In this document: one piece after another, positions 23,940 through 31,790 of the stretch
Numbering within the stretch: the stretch's first letter is position 1
Layout: the number at the start of each line of letters is the position of its first letter
Origin: Candidatus Peribacteraceae bacterium
GTDB lineage: Bacteria > Patescibacteriota > Gracilibacteria > Peribacterales > Peribacteraceae
Assembly (NCBI GenBank): GCA_028703835.1
Contig: JAQVMB010000006.1
Coordinates: forward strand, 1 to 63,498
DNA: 63,498 bases
Direction of reading: 5' to 3'
The notes under the pieces: generated by a model
Told to the model about the DNA's origin: nothing
Databases searched by the model: none
The model's input: only the letters and a program-made list of their open reading frames with translations
Translations under genes and position numbers: made by a program

Positions 23940-24686
23940 TCAGGCAAGGATTTCATGCCCTTCCGGCAACACGAGCACCGTATGCTCGAAATGAGCCGCG
24001 ACGGCGCCGTCCCTCGTATGGATCGTCCAGCCGTCATCCCCTTCGCGGATCGCGTCGCTTCCCATCGACGTGATGGGTTCGACGGCCAAGAGAGTATAGG
24101 CGGGCACCATCGGGCCCGTGTGCGCCTCTCCGACGTTGGGGATGTCGGGATACTGGTGCAAGGTTTTCCCCAACCCGTGCCCCGTGAGGGCGTAGACGCA
24201 CTTGAAGCCCGCCCCCTCGACACTGTGTTGCACGCGGGATGAAATGTCCCCCACGCGAATGCCGGATCGGATGATGGCGCACGCGTCTTCCAGCGCGCGC
24301 GACGTGGCCGCGACGAGTTCCGCCGCGCGGGGCGACGCATCCCCCGCGATCACCGTCCTGCAGGCATCGGTGCAGATGCCGCCGAAGAAAACGCCGCAAT
24401 CGAGGCCGATGACATCGCCCTCCTTAACAATGCGCGCACCCGGGATGCCGTGGACGCACTCGTCATTGACGGAGACGCAGAGCGACGCGGGGTACCCGTG
24501 GTATCCCTTGAATGCCGGCTCTCCCCCATGCGAGCGAATGAAGTCCTCCGCGATGCGGTCCAGCTCTCCCGTCGTCACGCCCGGAACCGCACGGCGGGAC
24601 ACTTCTTCCAGGCAGGAACGGAGAATGCGGCCGCTTTCGCGAGCCGCTTCCATTTCCGCCGCCGTCAGGATTTGAAAGCGGGACAT
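23940..24686 (-). CDS. map: Methionine aminopeptidase type I
   Basis: The enzyme removes the initiator Met from new proteins. The 248-residue protein has the pita-bread fold blocks HGYPASLCVSVNDECVHGIP, GLDCGVFFGGICTDACRTV (the two metal Asp), LTGHGLGKTLHQYPDIPN (metal His), AVEPITSMGS (metal Glu) and HFEHTVLV (metal Glu). The ATG is supported by TACACT six bases upstream. The usual secY-adk-map order is kept but secY is separated by two inserted genes. Confidence 0.96.
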   Translation of the reverse strand: MSRFQILTAAEMEAARESGRILRSCLEEVSRRAVPGVTTGELDRIAEDFIRSHGGEPAFKGYHGYPASLCVSVNDECVHGIPGARIVKEGDVIGLDCGVFFGGICTDACRTVIAGDASPRAAELVAATSRALEDACAIIRSGIRVGDISSRVQHSVEGAGFKCVYALTGHGLGKTLHQYPDIPNVGEAHTGPMVPAYTLLAVEPITSMGSDAIREGDDGWTIHTRDGAVAAHFEHTVLVLPEGHEILA

Positions 24687-24692
24687 GGACGA

Positions 24693-24698
24693 AGTGTA
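24693..24698 (-). promoter_or_regulatory. -10 box TACACT for map
   Basis: TACACT on the minus strand ends six bases before the map ATG, so map is probably transcribed separately from adk and leaderless. Confidence 0.55.
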
Positions 24699-24747
24699 CC
24701 CCTGCCCCTGACCTGTTGCATATCGGAGGATATTCGCATGAGTTCGC

Positions 24748-24819
24748 CGGTTGCTGGTTCCTCGTTACTGGATAGGAACTCATCGAAGGCACATCCAGAA
24801 ACCAGCAACCAGGAACTAG
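24748..24819. repeat. Inverted repeat with CCAGCAACCAG-type units, copy 2
   Basis: The left arm CCGGTTGCTGGTTCC and the right arm CCAGAAACCAGCAACCAGG are imperfect complements. Same family as 4561-4632. It lies between adk and map. Confidence 0.7.
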
Positions 24820-24823
24820 AAAC

Positions 24824-25393
24824 TTACTGAAGCTTCTCCACCACTCTTTCCAAATCCCCATACACTTCATCGATACCCCTGCTCCCGTCGATCTCCGTCA
24901 CGATCCCTCTCTTCGTATAATCGGCGATCACGGGGAGCGTCTTGTCCACGAATGTCTTCATGCGGCGACGGATGGTCTCTTCGTTGGCATCGTCCGCACG
25001 TCCTTCGATTTTCGCGCGCCCCAGGATGCGCCGAACCCCTTCCTCGGGGTCGAGGAGCAAATGGATCCCGCGGAAGTCCCTCCCCACCTCCCGCATCACC
25101 CCGTCGAAATCGCGCTGCTGGTCGGCATCGCGGGGAATGCCGTCGAAGAGAATCTTCTGCGTCTTCGGACGCTGGAGAATGGCTTCCTTCACCACCTGCA
25201 TGATGATCCCGTGCGGCACCAGCTTCCCCTGGTCGATGTAGGACTTCACGGTTTGTCCCAGCTCCGAACCAAGTGCTGCGATCTTCCGCAGCTCGCCCCC
25301 TGCCTCGAAGATGTCGTAGCCGAATGCGGCCGCAAGACGCTTCGCCTGCGTGCCTTTGCCGGAGCCCTGAATCCCAAAGAGAAGCAAATCCAT
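24824..25393 (-). CDS. adk: Adenylate kinase
   Basis: The enzyme balances AMP, ADP and ATP. The 189-residue protein begins with MDLLLFGIQGSGKGTQAKRL (P-loop), then AAGGELRKIAALGSE-like AMP-binding region, FDGIPRDADQQRDF, and a short LID replaced by RAKIEGRADDANEETIRRRM, so it is the short-lid, zinc-free form. The ATG at 25393 is the family start; a longer in-frame version is unlikely. It lies just upstream of map, as in many spc operons. Confidence 0.94.
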   Translation of the reverse strand: MDLLLFGIQGSGKGTQAKRLAAAFGYDIFEAGGELRKIAALGSELGQTVKSYIDQGKLVPHGIIMQVVKEAILQRPKTQKILFDGIPRDADQQRDFDGVMREVGRDFRGIHLLLDPEEGVRRILGRAKIEGRADDANEETIRRRMKTFVDKTLPVIADYTKRGIVTEIDGSRGIDEVYGDLERVVEKLQ

Positions 25394-25531
25394 ATGTCGG
25401 GAGAGTAACGGCATCGCCGTCATCATGCAAAGCCGCTTACACCCCACACGTCATCGGAGAACGAAACGCAGACCCTTCAAGGGAAAAATATGCCGAAGCG
25501 GCTGTAGACTGTGCGCATTCCCCCTCCCCGC

Positions 25532-26398
25532 ATGTTCGCACATCTCAAGAAGTGGCCGAAATGGCTCAAAGGCATAACCGTCGCTCTCGCCACCCTCTGG
25601 GTGCTGCGCATGATTCCGCTCCTCATGGCGGGCTTCTCGTGTTCCTTCGGCGATGCGGATCCGGACGTGTCCTGCGGCCTTCTCTGGCTCTCCGGCCTCG
25701 TTTCCGCCCTCGGCGTCGCGGTTATCCTGGCCGCCGGCTGGCTGGCCTTCTTCCTCCTCGCATTCGAAGGGAAGCGTGCGGACCATGAGTGGAAGACGTG
25801 GCTCTGGACCGGCGCATGGTTCGGCATCGCCACGGCCGCGCTCGGCGCCTCGCTCACCGCACGTTTCTACATCACGGATACGTTCGGTACGGGCACGACG
25901 CCTCCCGGCCTCCTCTCCGCCTCCTTCCTCCTGACGATCCTGACGCTCTTCGTCTACGGCTTCCTGCTGGGCATCTGGTTCGCCTTCCCCATCCACTGGG
26001 CATTGCGCATCGTCCGCCGTCCGCAGGTGCGCCCTCTCACGAAAGGAGCCATCTTCGGCGGAGCGTTGGGCATCCCCTACTCGATCCTGTCCCTCGTCGT
26101 CATCCCCTTCCTCAGCGTCTTCGGCGTCTTCGCGCAGTGGTTTTCGCTGGAACCGGGATCGGCGGGCTATCTCCTGAGTTACCTGCAGCCGCTCATGTTC
26201 TACTTCCTGCCGCAAACCGTCCTGCAGGCCACGCCTTTCTCGCCGACGTTCAACCAACTGGCGGGACCCGTGGAACAGCTCTTCAACCTCCCGCTCTTCC
26301 TCCTCTTCAACACCGTCGCCCACGTCCTGCTCCTGATGATTGTGGGGCTCGTGATCGGGTGGATCATTGGGATGGTGAAGAAGCCGAAGGTCGCCTGA
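25532..26398 (+). CDS. Polytopic membrane protein of unknown function
   Basis: The 288-residue protein has about six hydrophobic spans, an early short loop SCSFGDADPDVSC with two Cys, and a basic C-terminus (GMVKKPKVA). No family is recognised. It runs against the ribosomal cluster, between adk and the hydrolase. A TAGACT hexamer at 25505-25510 is followed six bases later by ATT at 25517, in frame; the first in-frame ATG is at 25532. I use ATG, leaving a 15-base leader, but an ATT start fits the local spacing rule. Confidence 0.6.
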   Translation: MFAHLKKWPKWLKGITVALATLWVLRMIPLLMAGFSCSFGDADPDVSCGLLWLSGLVSALGVAVILAAGWLAFFLLAFEGKRADHEWKTWLWTGAWFGIATAALGASLTARFYITDTFGTGTTPPGLLSASFLLTILTLFVYGFLLGIWFAFPIHWALRIVRRPQVRPLTKGAIFGGALGIPYSILSLVVIPFLSVFGVFAQWFSLEPGSAGYLLSYLQPLMFYFLPQTVLQATPFSPTFNQLAGPVEQLFNLPLFLLFNTVAHVLLLMIVGLVIGWIIGMVKKPKVA

Positions 26399-26413
26399 TC
26401 ACATCCTCCACCA

Positions 26414-26514
26414 TGGAGAAGATTTCAAGGATCCAAGGACACAAGAATCCAAGTGCCCTTGCTTCTTGATTCCTTGGATCTTCCTTGCATTCTTGGAGCC
26501 TTGAATCCTTGGCT
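26414..26514. repeat. Long inverted repeat with CAAGGATCCAAGG-type units, copy 3
   Basis: GATTTCAAGGATCCAAGGAC on the left and CCTTGAATCCTTGG on the right frame an imperfect hairpin between two convergent genes, where it could end transcription from both sides. Same family as 7374-7542 and 13352-13492. Confidence 0.7.
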
Positions 26515-26531
26515 CCTTTCCCCTGCCACTC

Positions 26532-27089
26532 TCACAATCGCTCCACGATCCGCTCCAGCAGCAATTCAAACTTTTTGTATCCCGCCTTCTCGCTGAAGTG
26601 CCCCGCGCCGGGGACCGACGTGAGCGGAACGCCGAGTTTTTCCGCCAGTTCTTCCCCGCAGGCGACGGGGACGTAGGGATCGTTGTCGCTCTGGAACACT
26701 TCGAAATGGCCGCACACTTGCCGGATCCTGCCCCAGTTGTAGTGCCCTTCCAAGAACGAGACATTCGGAATGTCGAACTCCGGGCGACCGAGGGGACGGA
26801 GGAATCCCGCCACCAGGAACGCGGAGTCGACGGGCGCCTTCCGCCGCTCGAGCAGACGAAGGATGAACGCCACGCCCAGACTGTGTCCGACAAAAATGGA
26901 ATCCTTCGCAATCGCCGCATCATCCTGCCGGAGCACGCGCTTCCAGTTCTGCAGGTTCTGGTCCTCCGGCGTGGGGAATGCGGGGACGATGACCCGGCAA
27001 CCGCGCTTCTCCAATTCCCCTTTCAGCCACGGGAACCAGTTCTCTTCGGGATGGCCGTAGGAGCCGTGAATGAGGAAGAGGGTGGGCAT
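26532..27089 (-). CDS. Alpha/beta hydrolase, RBBP9/YdeN-like
   Basis: The 185-residue protein begins PTLFLIHGSYGHPEENWFPW, has the nucleophile elbow FVGHSLGVAF (Ser), the acid in SDNDPYVP and the His in GAGHFSEKAG, matching the RBBP9/YdeN family of small serine hydrolases. The substrate is unknown. The ATG at 27089 has TAGAAT seven bases upstream. Its position between secY and adk is an insertion into the spc operon. Confidence 0.88.
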   Translation of the reverse strand: MPTLFLIHGSYGHPEENWFPWLKGELEKRGCRVIVPAFPTPEDQNLQNWKRVLRQDDAAIAKDSIFVGHSLGVAFILRLLERRKAPVDSAFLVAGFLRPLGRPEFDIPNVSFLEGHYNWGRIRQVCGHFEVFQSDNDPYVPVACGEELAEKLGVPLTSVPGAGHFSEKAGYKKFELLLERIVERL

Positions 27090-27096
27090 GGCCGTC

Positions 27097-27102
27097 ATTC
27101 TA
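27097..27102 (-). promoter_or_regulatory. -10 box TAGAAT for the hydrolase gene
   Basis: TAGAAT on the minus strand ends seven bases before the ATG at 27089, leaderless spacing. Confidence 0.5.
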
Positions 27103-27138
27103 CCGCAGCCGAGGTTCATGAACCTCGGCTCCGAACAA

Positions 27139-27294
27139 TCAGGATCGGGTTAACATCTGATTGTGTCCTCTACGCTCTGCTCGCCGCACTGCATCATGTA
27201 ATTGCTGTTCTCTCTCTGCCCGCTGTTCGGGAGTGAGAGCATCCCATTCGGGATCCGCCTTGGTGACAATCGGAGTGCCTGGGCATTTTTCCAT
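27139..27294 (-). CDS. Small protein of 51 residues after secY
   Basis: An ATG 21 bases past the secY stop opens a 51-codon frame beginning MEKCPGTPIVTKADPEWDAL, followed by TPEQRAEREQQLHDAVRR and ending QMLTRS. The charged, helix-like second half and the pattern of codons suggest a real protein. An overlapping frame (27150-27356) has no such order. No Shine-Dalgarno site or promoter is evident, so it would be expressed from the secY transcript. Function unknown. Confidence 0.45.
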   Translation of the reverse strand: MEKCPGTPIVTKADPEWDALTPEQRAEREQQLHDAVRRAERRGHNQMLTRS

Positions 27295-27315
27295 GACAAT
27301 GAAGAGGAGAAATGA

Positions 27316-28590
27316 TTAGACCAACTTCTCATAATCATGCGCCAACATTTGGGCATTGATCTGCCGGATCAATTCCATCACAACGCCGACCACGATGATC
27401 AACCCCGAACCGGAGATGATGAGGTCATTGCTCGAGAGGGTGGAGTACTTGGTGAAGAAGAGCGGGATGATGGCGACGATGCCGAGGAAGGTGCCGCCCC
27501 ACAGGTTGAGGCGGTTGCTGGTCTTTTCCAGAAGATGCGCCGTCTGCGTGCCGGGGCGCACGCCGGGGATGAACCCGCCGCGCTTCTGGATGGTCTCCGC
27601 GACGTCCTTCGGCTTGAACGTGACCGACACGTAGAAGTACGTGAAGGCCAGCACCAGGAGGAAGTACAGGACGATGTACGCGATGCTCGGGTTCTGGGAG
27701 TTCAGGTACGTATCGATGAACGCCTTGATGCCCGCGAAGCGCGGAGCGGTCTGGAGGAATTGCCCGATGATCGCCGGGAACGTGATGAGGGAGATGGCGA
27801 AGATGATGGGAATCATCCCGGCCTGGTTGAGGCGGACGGGGATGCTGCCCTGCACGCCGCGCCCCGCACCCTGGTTGGCGTAGGTGATGGGGATGAGGCG
27901 GTGCGCGTCCGTGAAGAGCACGACGGCGATGAGGAGACCCGCCGATACCAGCGAGAAGAAGGCGAACGGCGCCATCTTGTCCTGGCCCGCAAGAAAGAGC
28001 GAAGCGGCCGTGGACGGGATGCTCGTGACGATGCCCGTGAAGATGATCAGCGACACGCCGTTACCGACGCCCTTCTCCGTGATGATCTCCCCGAGCCACA
28101 TGAGGAACAAGGATCCCGCCGTGACAAGGAGCATCGGGACAAAGACGCCCGGGAAAGTGGTATCGACGAGGTTGAGGCCGCCGGAATTGAGGAGCAGCAG
28201 GAACCCGTAGCTCTGGAGGAAGGCGAGGGGGAAAGCGAGCCAGCGCATGTAGCGGTTCAACTCCTGTTGCCCTTGCGCCCCTTCCTTGCTCAGCGCTTCC
28301 AGCTTGGGGAAGATGACCGTGCAAAGCTGGATGATGATGGACGCGTTGATATAGGGGGAAAGTCCCAGCATCACGAGGGAGACATTGTCCAAGCCGCCGC
28401 CCATGAGCGCGGCGAAGATTCCCAAAGGTCCGCCGCCGCCGCGCGTCAGCAACTGCCGCAACGCACGGGGGTCCGCCCCCGGGACGGTCACGTGCGCCGC
28501 AACGCGATAGACGACAAGGAGACCGACGGTCCAGAGGATGCGCTTGCGCAGATCATCGGAGCGCCAGAGCTGCTGCAGGTAGGTGATCAC
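27316..28590 (-). CDS. secY: Preprotein translocase subunit SecY
   Basis: SecY forms the channel of the SecYEG translocon. The 424-residue protein has ten membrane helices, with IFAALMGGGLDNVSLVMLGLSPYINASIIIQL-region plug and helix 2, then GVGNGVSLIIF, GSIPVRLNQAGMIPIIFA and the cytoplasmic loop QKRGGFIPGVRPGTQT. The start is GTG. It follows rplO in the normal spc order but is separated from adk by an inserted hydrolase and membrane protein. Confidence 0.97.
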   Translation of the reverse strand: MITYLQQLWRSDDLRKRILWTVGLLVVYRVAAHVTVPGADPRALRQLLTRGGGGPLGIFAALMGGGLDNVSLVMLGLSPYINASIIIQLCTVIFPKLEALSKEGAQGQQELNRYMRWLAFPLAFLQSYGFLLLLNSGGLNLVDTTFPGVFVPMLLVTAGSLFLMWLGEIITEKGVGNGVSLIIFTGIVTSIPSTAASLFLAGQDKMAPFAFFSLVSAGLLIAVVLFTDAHRLIPITYANQGAGRGVQGSIPVRLNQAGMIPIIFAISLITFPAIIGQFLQTAPRFAGIKAFIDTYLNSQNPSIAYIVLYFLLVLAFTYFYVSVTFKPKDVAETIQKRGGFIPGVRPGTQTAHLLEKTSNRLNLWGGTFLGIVAIIPLFFTKYSTLSSNDLIISGSGLIIVVGVVMELIRQINAQMLAHDYEKLV

Positions 28591-28614
28591 GGGAGTATGA
28601 GAAGAAAAGAGATG

Positions 28615-29061
28615 TCAGGAGAGCTTCAGGATTTGGAGCGAACCGCCGGCCTGCTCGACGGCCTTCTTCGCACCCTTCGAGGCGGCATTGGCGGAAAGCG
28701 CGAACTTCTTCGTGAGGGCTGCGCCGGCGAGGAGCTTCACCGGACGGCTTGAACGGACGATCTTGGCCTGCTTGAGCGCCGCGATGTCGTACGTCCCGGC
28801 CTGCAGTTTGGCCTCGAGCACATCGAGGTTCACGATCTCGTAGAGGACGCGGCGCGGGCGCTTGAAGCCGCCCATTTTGGGCTGGCGGCGGATGAGCGGT
28901 ACCTGGCCTCCTTCAAACCCGAACCTGCGGCCCTTGCCGGAACGCGATTGCTGGCCTTTCGTGCCGCGGCCGCCTGTCGTGCCGCCGCCGGCGCTGTTGC
29001 CGCGGGCGACGCGCTTGCGCTTCTGGATGGATCCCCGGGCGGGCTTGAGAGTATGGAGCAT
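28615..29061 (-). CDS. rplO: Ribosomal protein L15 (uL15)
   Basis: The 148-residue protein shows the glycine-rich start RVARGNSAGGGTTGGRGTKGQ, RFGFEGGQVPLIRRQPKMGGF and the C-terminal block LLAGAALTKKFAL. L30, which normally precedes it, is absent. Instead of directly following rpsE, it is separated by two exported CAP proteins, a DJ-1 gene and a small unknown. It has its own promoter upstream. Confidence 0.96.
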   Translation of the reverse strand: MLHTLKPARGSIQKRKRVARGNSAGGGTTGGRGTKGQQSRSGKGRRFGFEGGQVPLIRRQPKMGGFKRPRRVLYEIVNLDVLEAKLQAGTYDIAALKQAKIVRSSRPVKLLAGAALTKKFALSANAASKGAKKAVEQAGGSLQILKLS

Positions 29062-29085
29062 GGAAAAATTGTGGAGCGGGACGCG

Positions 29086-29114
29086 ATTCTAGGGGCTTAT
29101 CGGAGACGGGTCAA
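29086..29114 (-). promoter_or_regulatory. Promoter TTGACC-N17-TAGAAT for rplO-secY
   Basis: On the minus strand TTGACC (29109-29114) and TAGAAT (29086-29091) are 17 bases apart, placing a start about 18 bases before the rplO ATG. The same -35 word heads the rplC operon. It implies that rplO-secY is independent of rpsE. Confidence 0.75.
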
Positions 29115-29463
29115 TTCGAAAATTACCCTAGAACATGGGAAGAAACCGACGAAACCGACGAATCCAAGGAATCCGACGGACCCAAAGATCCACCCGAGTA
29201 CACTCCTCGGTTTCTTCGGCTTCGTCGGTTTCTTCGGTTTCCTGCGTACTACTCCACCATAACTTCACCCGATCCGACACTGTCGCTGACACTGGAACTA
29301 TAGTCCCCTCATACATTTCCCGATAAAAAGCCGCTTCTTCCATTGACTGATCCCCGACCCCGACGAAGAGTGCCCGCCTACCGGTAGTCCCCCGGCATTG
29401 GGGCCTGTCCCCCTCGCGCACCCGCTCTTTCCGTGCCGGATTTTAGTTTCTTCACCCCATTCT
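29115..29463. other. Gap between rplO and the first CAP gene
   Basis: No gene is seen in roughly 350 bases. It holds the CCGA-type inverted repeat at 29138-29246. The rest is GC-rich without obvious motif; a weak TTTAGT-like hexamer near 29440 could serve the CAP gene. Confidence 0.45.
29138..29246. repeat. Palindromic repeat of CCGA type, intergenic copy
   Basis: The left arm (GAAGAAACCGACGAAACCG onward) and the right arm (TTTCTTCGGCTTCGTCGG onward) are imperfect complements about 43 bases long with a 20-base centre. It matches the copies inside rplQ and lysS, here outside any gene. Confidence 0.75.
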
Positions 29464-30273
29464 ATGACGATGAAGAACTCTCTCGTCGTGTCGCTGGCCG
29501 CCGTGATGGCTCTCTCCGCGACCGCCGTCCCTCATATGTCCGCCGCAGAGTGCCCCGCTGCCGCTGCCGCCCGCGAACGGGCGCTCTCTTCCATCCCGAC
29601 GCTGCGGCAGCAGTCGTCGACGGCGAGCGCCGCACCCGCGACGCAACCCGCGCAACTATCCCAAGTCCGGGATCTTCTCCGCCTCATGGAGCAACGCCGC
29701 ACAGAGCGCAGCGGCGGGCTGCAGATGCCGTCCGTCCTCCGTGACTTCGGCGAAGGAGGATCCTTCTCCCTGCCCGGCTCCGCGTCGAGCAGCTCCCTCC
29801 CCACCCTCTCTTCCTCTTCCTCTTCTTCGTCTTCATCTTCCTCCGCTTCCGCGCAGCCGTCATCGGACGTGTCCGCGCAGAAGCAGAGCATCCTCAACCT
29901 CGTCAATGCCGAGCGTGCCAAGCAGAATCTGGCGCCCATGCGCTGGAATGACCGTCTGGCGGACGCGGCGCAAAAGCATGCCGAAGACATGCGCAACCGC
30001 ACCTACTTCGCGCACGTCTCCCCGGAAGGGACCAGCCCCACCGATCGCATCAAGGCGGCGGGCTACGGCCCCACGTGCACAGACTGCCGCTGGAGCGCCT
30101 CTTACGGCGAGAACATCGCCCGCGGCCAGCGCACCCCCGAGCAGGTGATGAACGACTGGATGAACTCTCCCGGCCACCGGGCGAACATCCTCAGCGCCAC
30201 GTTTGATGAAATCGGCGTGGGCATCACCGGCGACTACTGGGTCCAGAACTTCGGCCGCGTTTCCCAGCAGTAA
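29464..30273 (+). CDS. Exported CAP-domain protein
   Basis: The 269-residue protein has a signal peptide (NSLVVSLAAVMALSATAVPH), a polar N-terminal region, a poly-Ser linker near residues 115-140, and a C-terminal CAP/SCP domain: NLVNAERAKQNLAPMRWND, AQKHAEDMRNRTYFAHVSPEG, YGENIARGQRTPEQVMNDW, SPGHRANILS. The CAP His and Glu residues are present. Bacterial CAP proteins (YkwD type) act outside the cell with unclear activity. Cys pair CTDC is inserted before YGEN. ATG at 29464 or, two codons on, 29470. It starts an inserted block inside the ribosomal cluster. Confidence 0.9.
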   Translation: MTMKNSLVVSLAAVMALSATAVPHMSAAECPAAAAARERALSSIPTLRQQSSTASAAPATQPAQLSQVRDLLRLMEQRRTERSGGLQMPSVLRDFGEGGSFSLPGSASSSSLPTLSSSSSSSSSSSSASAQPSSDVSAQKQSILNLVNAERAKQNLAPMRWNDRLADAAQKHAEDMRNRTYFAHVSPEGTSPTDRIKAAGYGPTCTDCRWSASYGENIARGQRTPEQVMNDWMNSPGHRANILSATFDEIGVGITGDYWVQNFGRVSQQ

Positions 30274-30326
30274 TTCCCTTCGCCCGTCCCCCGCCGCCCG
30301 CGGGGGACGGCCCCCCGTCGGGGATA

Positions 30327-30355
30327 TTGCTTCAAAATGGGAAATGAGGTATAAT
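30327..30355 (+). promoter_or_regulatory. Promoter TTGCTT-N17-TATAAT for the second CAP gene
   Basis: TTGCTT (30327-30332) and TATAAT (30350-30355) are 17 bases apart. TATAAT ends 21 bases before the ATG, so unlike most promoters here it gives a short leader of about 14 bases with no Shine-Dalgarno site. Confidence 0.75.
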
Positions 30356-30376
30356 TATTCGATACAAACACCCACC

Positions 30377-31465
30377 ATGACCCTGCGGCTCCGCATCGCC
30401 TCCGCGGCCTTCCTTCTCCTCTTGGCCGGAACGGGAACCGCGCATGCGCAAACGAACGACAATGCCCTCCTGACACGCGGAGAAGCGGCCATGCTCCTCC
30501 TGCAATTGCGCGTCGAAACCATGCCGTCCATCGTTAATGACGGCCGCCTGCGGGACCTGAAAAAAGGACATGCCTTCGAACGGTACGTCCTGGCCGCCGA
30601 ACGCTTCGGCATCCTCACCGCCGACGCCCAAGGCGCCATCCGCCCCGACGGCACCGTGACCCGCGCGGCCTTCGTGAAGATGATCACCCTCACGTTCGGC
30701 CTCACGACGCGCACGCCGTATCTCTACAAGGACGTGCCTGCGCTCTCGTGGTTCGCGCCATACGCCGGTATCGCGTCGCGCTACGCGCTGTTCGGAAGCA
30801 ATGAGGATGGCAAGCTGTATCCCGATCGCCAGCTCACCCATGGGGAAGCGAAACGCATCCTGCAGTCGCTGATCGACTGCCAGGCGATCAAAACCCTCCT
30901 GACGAACAAACCCGTTTCCGGCGCGCAATCCGCCTACGGGCTGCAGATCTACCAGAAGATCTCCACGCAGGAACAGGAGCTTGTGCGCGTGAACGGCGAG
31001 CGCAAGGCGCCGACCTATCTCGCCCTGTCGGAGCGCCCCAGCATCGCCTCCGTGAAGCAGCAGGTGATTGACCTCGTCAACGCGGAACGCCAGAAGCTGA
31101 ACATCCCGCCGCTCCATCCCGACGTCGTGCTGAACACGTCCGCGCAGGCGTATGCCGAGGAAATGCTGAAGCAGAACTTCTTCGGGCACGTGAACCCCTC
31201 CGGCAAGACGCTGAAGGACCGCATGGAAAAAGCGGGGTATTATTCCACCGCCTACCAAACATGCTTCTGCATCCAGAAGTTCCTGGTGGGCGAAAACCTC
31301 GCCCGCGGCCAGAAGACGGCGCAGGAAGTGGTGGGCGACTGGATGAAATCGCCGTCACACAAGGAAGTGCTTCTCAACCCTGCCTTCACGGACACCGGCA
31401 TCGGCGTTGCGGCGGGCGTCTGGGTGCAGCATTTCGGGGGAGTGAAGCATAAGAATGAGGAGTGA
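30377..31465 (+). CDS. Exported SLH-like plus CAP-domain protein
   Basis: The 362-residue protein has a signal peptide (RIASAAFLLLLAGTGTAHA), two stretches that resemble S-layer homology repeats (LTRGEAAMLLLQL with YVLAAERFGILTADAQGAIRPDGTVTRAAFVKMI near 30-110, and YKDVPALSWFAPY with LYPDRQLTHGEAKRIL), and a CAP domain at about 225-355 (LVNAERQKLNIPPL, QAYAEEMLKQNFFGHVNPSG, VGENLARGQKTAQEVVGDW, SPSHKEVLLNPAF). SLH domains bind cell-wall polymers, so the CAP domain is probably held at the surface. It is a paralogue of the upstream CAP gene with an extra Cys pair CFC. Confidence 0.88.
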   Translation: MTLRLRIASAAFLLLLAGTGTAHAQTNDNALLTRGEAAMLLLQLRVETMPSIVNDGRLRDLKKGHAFERYVLAAERFGILTADAQGAIRPDGTVTRAAFVKMITLTFGLTTRTPYLYKDVPALSWFAPYAGIASRYALFGSNEDGKLYPDRQLTHGEAKRILQSLIDCQAIKTLLTNKPVSGAQSAYGLQIYQKISTQEQELVRVNGERKAPTYLALSERPSIASVKQQVIDLVNAERQKLNIPPLHPDVVLNTSAQAYAEEMLKQNFFGHVNPSGKTLKDRMEKAGYYSTAYQTCFCIQKFLVGENLARGQKTAQEVVGDWMKSPSHKEVLLNPAFTDTGIGVAAGVWVQHFGGVKHKNEE

Positions 31466-31506
31466 GGAAAACGAAGAAACCGACGAAGCCGATGAGTCCG
31501 AGGAGT
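31461..31506. repeat. Arm of the CCGA-type palindromic repeat
   Basis: GAAGAAACCGACGAAGCCG and the units after it, right at the stop of the SLH-CAP gene, match one arm of the repeat; no second arm follows. GTTTTTG comes after it. Confidence 0.55.
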
Positions 31507-31790
31507 GTTTTTGTTGGCTGTTATTTTGCCTCTCCCCTACCCCCTTCTCCTTCCTCGTACCTCTCGAAAGACGGCATCGTTCTCTCTCCATTGGAGCATC
31601 GAATATAAGGAGAAGGGGAATGTATGCTTTTCTGTTGTTATTGCTCTTCAAATGAAACAAATACAAACAACCAACATCCCCCTTCTCCCTGCTTCATGGA
31701 TGGAGAAACAAGGAAAACGCTCTCGTCATGGGAAAGGAGATGGGAGAAGGGGTGAGGGGATGAGGTAACAAAACAGATAACAGCAAATCA
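31507..31790. repeat. Composite of CCCCTTCTCC inverted repeats, copies 2 and 3
   Basis: The stretch has no gene. CCCCTTCTCCTT (31541-31552) pairs with AAGGAGAAGGGG (31607-31618), and CCCCCTTCTCCC (31678-31689) pairs with GGGAGAAGGGG (31742-31752). The flanks AACAACCAACAT and TGAGGGGATGAGGTAACAAAACA match those at 19220-19338. It separates the SLH-CAP gene and the convergent DJ-1 gene. Confidence 0.65.

Noticed and set aside
27150-27356. 68-codon frame overlapping the secY 3' end
   Set aside because: It overlaps secY in another frame and the better-ordered 51-codon frame; its composition looks random.
28591-28614. Gene for ribosomal protein L30 near rplO, and S10 before rplC
   Set aside because: No frame with L30 features exists between rpsE and secY, and nothing like S10 precedes rplC in the window. 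L30 loss is expected for CPR; rpsJ may be elsewhere.
29128-29421. 97-codon minus-strand frame through the palindromic repeat upstream of rplO
   Set aside because: Its Glu/Thr-rich middle is just the repeat read in another frame; no start signal and no similarity to a family.
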